A DNA stretch of 64,000 bases. It comes from an uncultured Collinsella sp. (lineage in GTDB: Bacteria > Actinomycetota > Coriobacteriia > Coriobacteriales > Coriobacteriaceae). The translations under genes and the position numbers were made by a program. The notes beneath the pieces were generated by a model. It was not told the origin of the DNA and searched no databases. It saw only the letters and a list, made by a program, of their open reading frames with translations. Each line of letters begins with the position of its first letter. Within the stretch, counting starts at the first letter, position 1. Positions 58,094 through 64,000 of this stretch are shown here, one piece after another. The DNA lies in NCBI GenBank assembly GCA_902493125.1, contig CABUOF010000001.1, forward strand, positions 3,071 through 67,070, written 5' to 3'.

Positions 58094-59164
58094 CTACACC
58101 GGGCACGCCACTGTGGGCAAGCCTCGTCGCTCGTCAAAGCCAAAGACGATATTGGCGCACTGGACTGCTTGGCCCGCAGCGCCCTTGCACAGATTGTCGA
58201 TGGCGCCCGTCGCCACCAGCACGCCCGCGCGCTTGTTGAGCGCGAGGCCGATCTGGGCGGCGTTGGTGCCGACGACCGAAGCCGTCTTGGGCTGCTGGCC
58301 GGCGTCGAGCACACGCACAAAGGTGCGTCCAGCGTAGAACTGCTTGTAATAGTCGACAACATCCTCAAGAGCCAGGGAGTCGATAGCCTGCGGCGTAAGC
58401 GGCATCGTCACCGTGGAGAGCAGGCCACGCTTGAGCGGTGCCAGGTGCGGGGTAAAGACGACGCGATCGGTCAGGCCAAGGATTTGCTCAATCTCGGGCG
58501 TGTGGCGATGCTTGCCCACGCCGTAGGCCTCCAAATTCTCGTCGGCGCTGCAAAAATGCGTACGAGCGTTGCAAGACTTGCCGGCACCCGTCACACCGCT
58601 GATGGCATCGACAATCACGGGGCCACTCTGGGCAACCCAGCCGGCGCGCACGGCGGGCGCGGCGGCAAGGCTCGTTGCGGTGGGATAGCAACCGGCGCAG
58701 GCGACCAGCACGGGCCTGCCAGCAGCATGGCTGGAAGCAGCGGTCTCCAAGTCCTGGCAGAACAGCTCGGGCAGGCCGAAGGCACGTGTCTTGAGTAGCT
58801 CGGGGCTCGTGTGCTCGGCGGCATACCATGCCTCAAACACGGCCGGATCGCTCAGGCGGTAATCGGCCGAAAGATCAAAGCAGGAAACGTCTGCGGCAAG
58901 CAGGGCGGGCACCTGCGCCATGGCGGCGGTGTGCGGCACGGCAAGAAAAACCGCATCGCAGCTCTTGAGCTCGGGCGCGTCATGCGTGGTGAAAACCAGA
59001 TCGCTCGCGCCAGCAAAGCTCGGATACACCGCGGACAGCGGCTGGCCGGCATCGGCGTTGGACGTAATGACAACAAGTTCAAACTCGGGATGACCGAGCA
59101 CGAGGCGAATGAGCTCGGCTCCGGCATATCCAGCCGCGCCGACGATTCCAACCTTCAATGACAT
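58094..59164 (-). CDS. argC: N-acetyl-gamma-glutamyl-phosphate reductase
   Basis: A 356-residue NADPH-dependent reductase. It has the N-terminal Rossmann start KVGIVGAAGYAGAELIRLVL, the catalytic Cys in PVLVACAGCYPTATSLAAAP, and HRHTPEIEQIL. It is the first gene of argCJBD. A 134-bp gap to argJ holds nothing clear. An ARG-box-like palindrome lies upstream. Confidence 0.96.
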   Translation of the reverse strand: MSLKVGIVGAAGYAGAELIRLVLGHPEFELVVITSNADAGQPLSAVYPSFAGASDLVFTTHDAPELKSCDAVFLAVPHTAAMAQVPALLAADVSCFDLSADYRLSDPAVFEAWYAAEHTSPELLKTRAFGLPELFCQDLETAASSHAAGRPVLVACAGCYPTATSLAAAPAVRAGWVAQSGPVIVDAISGVTGAGKSCNARTHFCSADENLEAYGVGKHRHTPEIEQILGLTDRVVFTPHLAPLKRGLLSTVTMPLTPQAIDSLALEDVVDYYKQFYAGRTFVRVLDAGQQPKTASVVGTNAAQIGLALNKRAGVLVATGAIDNLCKGAAGQAVQCANIVFGFDERRGLPTVACPV

Positions 59165-59271
59165 ATCAGACTCCTTGTCTGCGATTTATGCACCGATGCG
59201 CATTTCGCAGCGGTCGTTATGAAGTGGGTTGAAACTTTAGCACCAAAAGATGCATTAACGCGTAAATGGCT

Positions 59272-59285
59272 TGCATATTCATGCA
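59272..59285. promoter_or_regulatory. ARG-box-like palindrome before argC
   Basis: TGCATATTCATGCA, close to the ArgR consensus half-site spacing (TGnAT-N4-ATnCA). It lies 108 bp upstream of argC in the 257-bp gap. No argR gene is in the window. Confidence 0.45.
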
Positions 59286-59330
59286 TTGAAACATTCCTGA
59301 CACATTCGCTTGAAGGAATTGACAAATGGA

Positions 59331-59384
59331 GCGGGCCCCGTATTGACCGGCGCTCCTAACGGCGCCGGGCAATACGGGGCCCGC
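59331..59384 (-). terminator. large hairpin after the first split-barrel gene
   Basis: 15-bp perfect arms (GCGGGCCCCGTATTG and its complement) enclose an inner CCGGCG/CGCCGG stem. There is no T-tract on the minus strand, so it may act as a barrier or processing signal for the gene ending at 59422. Confidence 0.55.
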
Positions 59385-59421
59385 GCATGCGAAAACCAAG
59401 TTGTTAGGATGAGCCAGCTGG

Positions 59422-59832
59422 CTAGAGCTCGACCGGCACCCATTCGTCGTGATTGCAGATAAAAGCCTCGGGATCCTCGACGCTAAAGAAGACGAGCGTG
59501 GGGTCGTTAGGCCCCTCATAGTGCTCGCCCAGGCGCTCTAGATGCTTCCACCCGGCTTCGCGCATTTCGTCTAAAGCCCGGTCATCCAAGCCGGCACGTC
59601 CGCGCAAGATGAGCCAGCCATGGCCCGGCCACCAACTCGTGGCCTCAAAGCGCTGATTTTGCAGCAGCTCCTGCCACACATCTTTGGTGCGCGCCGTTAC
59701 AAACCACAGTTTGCCGTCCTGAATCTGTGCAAACGAGAACGGACGCACATGTGGCTGTCCGTCCACGCTCGTCGCCAGATACCACGCCGGCACCGACGTC
59801 AGATACTCCAAAACCGTATTCAATCCGTCCAC
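59422..59832 (-). CDS. pyridoxamine 5'-phosphate oxidase-like split-barrel protein (copy 1)
   Basis: A 136-residue probable flavin-binding protein. It has VPAWYLATSVDGQPHVRPFS, GKLWFVTARTKDVWQELLQN and a Trp-rich central strand. It is about 45% like its neighbour at 59877 by eye, so the two are tandem duplicates. The family includes FMN- and F420-dependent reductases and heme-related enzymes; the substrate cannot be inferred. It lies next to the riboflavin transporter, which may or may not be meaningful. Confidence 0.8.
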   Translation of the reverse strand: MDGLNTVLEYLTSVPAWYLATSVDGQPHVRPFSFAQIQDGKLWFVTARTKDVWQELLQNQRFEATSWWPGHGWLILRGRAGLDDRALDEMREAGWKHLERLGEHYEGPNDPTLVFFSVEDPEAFICNHDEWVPVEL

Positions 59833-59876
59833 GTTTCCTCCTGTACTAGCTAGTTTGGGAACCTGGTTTGTGCGAG

Positions 59877-60323
59877 CTAGAGCTCCAGGCGCTCCTCGCT
59901 GCCGTCGATATCACAGAAGCGCGCGGCAATATTGCGGACCGAAAAGAAAGCAAGGCGGCCGTCGTTGGCACTCTCGTGTTCCTCGCCGATGCCCACCATG
60001 TGCTTAAAGCCTGCTTGACGCACCTTGTCGCTCGCAACTGCGTCGTCCTCAAGTGCGGCCTCGCCGGTCAACACGATCCAACATTCCCCCGGCTTCCAGC
60101 CCGAGAGCTCAAACTTGGGATTCGCACTCAGCTCCGCCCACACATCCTTGTCGCGCGACGTGCAAAACCACAACTTACCGTCATCGACCATGGCAAACGA
60201 AAACGGTCTCACGCGGGGCTGATGTCCGTCGGCCACATCGGTCGTGGCCAGATACCACGCCGGAATGCGCCTGAGATACGAACAGGCGCGCTCAAGCTGA
60301 GCCGTGCGGTCGTTGTCGGTCAT
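59877..60323 (-). CDS. pyridoxamine 5'-phosphate oxidase-like split-barrel protein (copy 2)
   Basis: A 148-residue paralogue of the next gene. It shares IPAWYLATTDVADGHQPRVR, GKLWFCTSRDKDVWAELSAN, the PGECWIVLTGEAALEDDAV strand and the ending FFSVRNIAARFCDIDG. It has a slightly longer N-terminus (MTDNDRTAQLERACSYLRR). The gap between the copies is 44 bp, so they are probably one transcript. Confidence 0.8.
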   Translation of the reverse strand: MTDNDRTAQLERACSYLRRIPAWYLATTDVADGHQPRVRPFSFAMVDDGKLWFCTSRDKDVWAELSANPKFELSGWKPGECWIVLTGEAALEDDAVASDKVRQAGFKHMVGIGEEHESANDGRLAFFSVRNIAARFCDIDGSEERLEL

Positions 60324-60353
60324 AGGGGCCTCTTTCTTGCGCTCGAATCGCGC

Positions 60354-61154
60354 CTAAACAAGTTGAAGATTGATGACGATGACGCAGATGAGCAGCAACG
60401 CCGTCACCATCGCCGCCAACGCATCGCCGCGGCCAAATGCAAGCGCATGCAGACGTGTGCGGCCCTGCTCGCCATGATAGCAACGGGCATCCATGGCGGC
60501 CGAAAGCGTCTCGGCATGACGGAACACGCCCGTGAACAGCGGAATCGCCACACTGCCGAGCATACGCACGCCGCCGAGCGGGCCTCCCGTCACGCGCGCA
60601 CCGCGGCTTGCCTGCGCGTCCGCCGTCTGCTTCATCTCGGTGGCAAACTGCGGCATAAAGCGCAGCGCGATACCCATAATCATGCCGAGCTCGTGCGCAG
60701 GAAGTCCCACACGCGCAAACGGCGCGAGCAGGCGCTCAAAGCCCGCGGTGAGGTCGAGCGTCGGCGTGGTGAGTGTAATGGCGCTCATGCCGGCCATCAT
60801 CAACGTCAGGCGGCACGCCATAAAGGCGGCAGAATGCAGCGAGCCCTCGCTTATCTGCAGAAAGCCGAGCTGCCACAGGATGCGCCCACTCTGATCGGTA
60901 AACAAGTTGAGCACCGCGACCACGACGACGATCGCCAGCAGCGGCGCCATCGACGACAGAACGCGACGAACCGGCACCCGAGACACGGCATAGGTCAGCA
61001 CAACGAAAATTGCGACCGGGGCCAGCCCGCGGAAGCCACTGACCGTGAGCGTCGTGATCAGAAACACAAAGCCCAAGAGCAACTTGGTTCGCGGGTCCAG
61101 GCGGTGGATTGCACTATCGCCGGGATAGTAACTGCCAAACGAAAACGCCTCCAT
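60354..61154 (-). CDS. ecfT: ECF transporter T component (EcfT)
   Basis: The membrane scaffold of the energy-coupling-factor importer, 266 residues. It has about five hydrophobic segments and the coupling motifs near the C-terminus, each with a charged Ala-Arg-Gly type triplet: AQASRGARVTGG and AMDARCYHGEQGR. It begins MEAFSFGSYYPGDSAIHRLD, the conserved T-component start. Its start overlaps the stop of the fused ATPase gene by 1 bp. Confidence 0.92.
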   Translation of the reverse strand: MEAFSFGSYYPGDSAIHRLDPRTKLLLGFVFLITTLTVSGFRGLAPVAIFVVLTYAVSRVPVRRVLSSMAPLLAIVVVVAVLNLFTDQSGRILWQLGFLQISEGSLHSAAFMACRLTLMMAGMSAITLTTPTLDLTAGFERLLAPFARVGLPAHELGMIMGIALRFMPQFATEMKQTADAQASRGARVTGGPLGGVRMLGSVAIPLFTGVFRHAETLSAAMDARCYHGEQGRTRLHALAFGRGDALAAMVTALLLICVIVINLQLV

Positions 61155-63058
61155 CAGCAGCCCTCCTCTCGCGAGACCGTCTTGGATTTAGCAATGTCCG
61201 CGACGTTAGAAGGACCGTCCGAGCGACCGATCAGCAAATTTGCCAACTCGTCGGCCAACGACTCAACCGTATAGAGCCCGCTGCGGCGCAGCGGCACGCC
61301 CGCCTCCGTAAGCGCCAGCGCCATACGCTGGGCGGCGGGAACACCCAAGCCGATTGATTTAAGCTCATCCGCATGCGCAAAAACCTGAGCGGGCGTGCCC
61401 TCGGCAAACACCGCACCTTCGTTCATTACGACGATACGGTCGCAGCAATTGGCTAGGTCATCCATGCTGTGCGAAACCATGACAACGGTCAGGCCCTCGC
61501 GATGGAGTCGACCGATGAGCCCTAGGAAATCCTTGCGCGCAGCCGGATCGAGCCCCGCCATGGGCTCATCGAGCACCAGGACCTCGGGCTCCATGGCGAG
61601 CACGCCGGCGAATGCCACGCGCCGTTGCTGACCGCCCGAAAGCTCAAAGGGGCTCTTGTCGCCGACCGTGGAAAGGTCGAGGCCCACGCGTGAGAGCGAT
61701 GACTCGACACGACGGTCGACTTCATCTTGCGGCAAGCCAAGGTTATGCGGACCAAACGCCACGTCCTGCGCCACGGTTTCGGCAAACAGCTGACGCTCAG
61801 GATATTGAAACACCACGCCGACCTTGGCCTTAACCGCGGCGGCGTCTTTCTTGTTTGACAGATCGAGCCCCAGTGCGCGAACGGATCCCTCCTGAGGGCG
61901 AATCAAACCGTTGAGATGCTGGACCAGCGTCGACTTACCCGAACCGGTATGACCTGCCAAGCCCAGGAACTCGCCGCGACGCACCGTCAGCGAAACATCA
62001 CGTAGCGCCCAGGGGCTGTTTGGATCGTTGCCCCAAAGGGCCTGTTTGCTCGATGCGTCCGCAGTGGTCGAGCGTTTGCGCCATCGACGGCGCTCGCGGG
62101 CACTCAGCGAGTAACTATGCGAGAGATGCGAAATCTCGATAACGGGCTCCGACGCGGCCGCCTCGTCAGTCGCAGAGAATGCATTGTCAAGCACATGGGA
62201 ATCGGATACGGAAGGCTGCCCTGCGATGTCCGTCCCACTCCGCTCGGCATAAGCCTGCACAATCTCGGCGACCATATCTGCCTCGCGCACCTGCGCGCAA
62301 ACGGGCACGCCCTTCTCAAGAAGTGCCCTACCTAGGCAGCACGACGCCGGCATATCCAGGTTGAGCTGCGCAAGCTCATCCGCCCGCGTCAAGATTTCCT
62401 CGGGCGTACCGAGCATGGCAACGTGCCCCGCCCGAAATACCGCGACACGATCGGCCTCGGCGGCCTCCTCCATAAAGTGCGTAATCATCACGATGGTCAT
62501 GCCGCGATCGTGCAACGCGCGGCAAGCCTTCATGAGGCCCTTGCGCCCACGCGGATCAAGCATCGAGGAAGCCTCATCCAAAATGAGAACGCGCGGCTCC
62601 ATGGCGAGCACGCCGGCAAGCGCCACGCGCTGCTTTTGGCCACCCGAAAGCGCGTGGGTCTCGTGGCGCTCAAAGCCCACCAGGCCCACACCCTTCAGCG
62701 CCTCGCGTACGCGCTGCGCGATTTGCGCCGATGGCACGCCAAGGTTTTCGGGACCGAACGCAACGTCATCTTCGACAAGCGTTGCCACCAGCTGATCATC
62801 GGGATTCTGGAATACCATGCCCGCGGTCGAACGAATGTCGTAGACCAGCTCGGGATCGGACGCATCCATGCCGTTAATGCGCACCATGCCCGCATCGGGC
62901 TGCAGCAGCGCATTCAGATGCTTGGCAAACGTCGACTTGCCCGACCCATTGCCACCGAGGATGCAGAAAAACTCCCCGTCCTTAATGCTCAGATCGATGC
63001 CGTCAAGTGCCTGAGCGGCACCGTCGTAGCTAAAGGAAACGCCCCGACACTCAATCAT
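61154..63058 (-). CDS. ECF transporter ATPase, EcfA1-EcfA2 fusion
   Basis: 634 residues with two ABC ATPase domains in one chain. Domain 1 (about 1-245) has Walker A GGNGSGKST, signature HALSGGQKQRVAL and Walker B RVLILDEASSML. Domain 2 (about 290-610) has GHTGSGKST, ELSGGQQRRVAFA and EVLVLDEPMAGLDP. A variable linker of about 70 residues joins them. In most bacteria these are two genes; the fusion fixes a heterodimer. It overlaps the S-component stop by ATGA and precedes ecfT. Confidence 0.94.
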   Translation of the reverse strand: MIECRGVSFSYDGAAQALDGIDLSIKDGEFFCILGGNGSGKSTFAKHLNALLQPDAGMVRINGMDASDPELVYDIRSTAGMVFQNPDDQLVATLVEDDVAFGPENLGVPSAQIAQRVREALKGVGLVGFERHETHALSGGQKQRVALAGVLAMEPRVLILDEASSMLDPRGRKGLMKACRALHDRGMTIVMITHFMEEAAEADRVAVFRAGHVAMLGTPEEILTRADELAQLNLDMPASCCLGRALLEKGVPVCAQVREADMVAEIVQAYAERSGTDIAGQPSVSDSHVLDNAFSATDEAAASEPVIEISHLSHSYSLSARERRRWRKRSTTADASSKQALWGNDPNSPWALRDVSLTVRRGEFLGLAGHTGSGKSTLVQHLNGLIRPQEGSVRALGLDLSNKKDAAAVKAKVGVVFQYPERQLFAETVAQDVAFGPHNLGLPQDEVDRRVESSLSRVGLDLSTVGDKSPFELSGGQQRRVAFAGVLAMEPEVLVLDEPMAGLDPAARKDFLGLIGRLHREGLTVVMVSHSMDDLANCCDRIVVMNEGAVFAEGTPAQVFAHADELKSIGLGVPAAQRMALALTEAGVPLRRSGLYTVESLADELANLLIGRSDGPSNVADIAKSKTVSREEGC

Positions 63059-63645
63059 GCGCGGCCTTTGACCTGGTCCTTTTTAGGCGTGATGAGATTA
63101 GAGACCGCCTTGTACACCACCAGCGTCAACACTGAGTTGAGCACGGTCTTGATAAGGTTGAACGGCAGCACGGCAGGAATCATGAGCGGGGCGATCACAT
63201 CGACCGAGCCATACCAGAACCAAACGCCAATGGTCAGATTCGCAACCATAGAAAGCACCGTAGCGGCAATAACGCCCAGTGCCAGGCCAATCACGGCACC
63301 CTTGTAGGTGTGCATCTTCTGGTAGACGATCGCCGCGGGCAGAATGTAGCCCAGCGTGGCAACCAGGTTCATAAGCGCGCCGACCCAGTCACCCGTAGTG
63401 AGTGCATGGATAACGATAGCCATAGCGGCAACGGCGGTACCGGCGCTGGGACCATACGCAAACCCGCACACCATCGCCGGCACCAGCGACGGGTCGTACG
63501 TCAAAAACGGCGCCGAAGGAAGAATGGGCAGCTGGACGTACATAAACAGGGCGCCCAAGGCGCACATTAACGCCATGGTAACGAGCTGTTTGGTGCTCCA
63601 CCTATTCGTGTTCTCAAAATGGATATGCTGCGACTGTTCAGACAT
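63055..63645 (-). CDS. ribU: ECF transporter S component, riboflavin-specific (RibU-like)
   Basis: A 196-residue membrane substrate-binding protein with six hydrophobic segments. It starts TKQLVTMALMCALGALFMYV with the AxxxA-type helix that meets EcfT, and has the YDPSLVPAMVCGFAYGPSAG loop near the vitamin site, as in RibU. The FMN riboswitch directly upstream makes riboflavin the substrate. The ATG at 63645 begins MSEQSQH. With the fused ATPase and EcfT it forms a complete dedicated importer. Confidence 0.9.
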   Translation of the reverse strand: MSEQSQHIHFENTNRWSTKQLVTMALMCALGALFMYVQLPILPSAPFLTYDPSLVPAMVCGFAYGPSAGTAVAAMAIVIHALTTGDWVGALMNLVATLGYILPAAIVYQKMHTYKGAVIGLALGVIAATVLSMVANLTIGVWFWYGSVDVIAPLMIPAVLPFNLIKTVLNSVLTLVVYKAVSNLITPKKDQVKGRA

Positions 63646-63657
63646 AAGATCACCCGC

Positions 63658-63841
63658 CTCTTTCATCCGGACTCTAACCGTTGGTACTGGGATCTCACCA
63701 GTTCAGCCGGCATGCGAACCAACACACGCACGGGTCGCGGACTCATCGGCTCGGTCGCAGACACCTCGCCTGCGCCACGGCGTCCCTTTGACACCGCCCG
63801 ATTTACCGCCAGTGGGGAATTCCACCCCGCCCTGAAACAGC
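63658..63841 (-). promoter_or_regulatory. FMN riboswitch (RFN element)
   Basis: On the minus strand it begins TTTCAGGGCGGGGTGGAATT, contains CCCCACTGGCGGTAAAT, then TGAACTGGTGAGATCCCAGT, and ends ACGGTTAGAGTCCGGATGAA. These are the conserved blocks of the RFN aptamer in order. It ends about 12 nt before the RibU start, so it probably blocks ribosome binding when FMN is bound. Confidence 0.96.
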
Positions 63842-63848
63842 AATTGCA

Positions 63849-63876
63849 AGTGTAGCACGAGCAGGTTCTCGCGCAA
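63849..63876 (-). promoter_or_regulatory. promoter of the riboflavin importer operon
   Basis: On the minus strand, TTGCGC (63871-63876), a 16-bp gap, then TACACT (63849-63854) preceded by TGC (extended -10). It lies just upstream of the riboswitch. The remaining 120 bp to the window end hold only a TTTCGCGC/GCGCGAAA hairpin (about 63953-63971). Confidence 0.65.
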
Positions 63877-64000
63877 GTATGCCAAGGGTAATTTGTGGCG
63901 GAGATCAGTTGCCAAAGCAACCACGTCCCCCACCCATCCCAAAGCAACGCGCCTTTCGCGCAAAGCGCGAAACAGCGAAGGGGACACGTATCCCTATCGA

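Noticed and set aside
63619..63987. Short frames at the right end of the window
   Set aside because: They lie over the FMN riboswitch and its promoter and show no protein features.

Overview
The window is a 64 kb stretch of a high-GC Gram-positive chromosome with mostly housekeeping content. ClpC, DisA and Veg occur together with a LysRS that carries a C-terminal tRNA-binding domain, a giant 2-hydroxyacyl-CoA dehydratase activase and an FMN-riboswitch ECF riboflavin importer. This mix, with the codon use, fits an anaerobic gut actinobacterium of the class Coriobacteriia, most likely Collinsella or a close relative. That placement is inferred from gene content and protein resemblance; no search was run. 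There is no rRNA operon, CRISPR array, phage or intact insertion sequence.

Layout. 1-8.5 kb (mostly + strand): the end of asnS, a WYL-type regulator, a TrpXYZ-like ABC importer, an MscS channel, and a two-gene unit of a cytosolic BMP-domain protein with a phosphoesterase. 8.5-13 kb (- strand): the translation/secretion cluster tRNA-Tyr, tRNA-Thr, tRNA-Met, tuf, then rpmG, tRNA-Trp, secE, nusG, rplK, rplA. 13.3-17.1 kb: a lower-GC beta-glucoside module (RpiR regulator, 6-phospho-beta-glucosidase, PTS IIBC). 17.4-19.3 kb: paired 45-bp inverted-repeat elements, tRNA-Thr, and a one-piece HTH-HipA-like kinase behind a 26-bp-arm palindrome. 19.3-24.9 kb (- strand): disA, ispD, ispF, cysS, an rRNA methyltransferase and a YacP-type nuclease. 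25-30.3 kb: mntP, a hipBA pair with a palindromic operator, pepD, and a RelB-like/PIN toxin-antitoxin pair. 30.3-44.3 kb (- strand): clpC, the 1479-residue activase with its TetR regulator, a DUF2798 protein, a ThrE exporter, lysS, greA and tatA. 44.4-53.4 kb (- strand): tRNA-Pro, veg-ispE, dtd, rdgB, rph, murI, a HAD phosphatase, murE and asnB. 53.6-54.2 kb: tRNA-Val followed by a duplicated tRNA-tail module and a MITE-like element. 54.3-59.2 kb (- strand): argCJBD. 59.4-64 kb (- strand): two FMN-binding split-barrel proteins and the riboflavin ECF transporter.

How the genes work together. Three MEP isoprenoid enzymes (IspD, IspE, IspF) and two cell-wall enzymes (MurI, MurE) are interleaved with tRNA and translation genes. 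Three kinase- or nuclease-type toxin-like modules lie within 13 kb (17.9-30.2 kb), and each has its own palindrome over its promoter or start.

The non-coding DNA is the most unusual part. It holds a family of hairpins that begin at the stop codon of the preceding gene and show a GGGACAG-like loop. It also holds two roughly 100-nt structured elements, directly after cysS and lysS, that share an internal loop but not their stem sequences. In addition there are several short dispersed inverted repeats.
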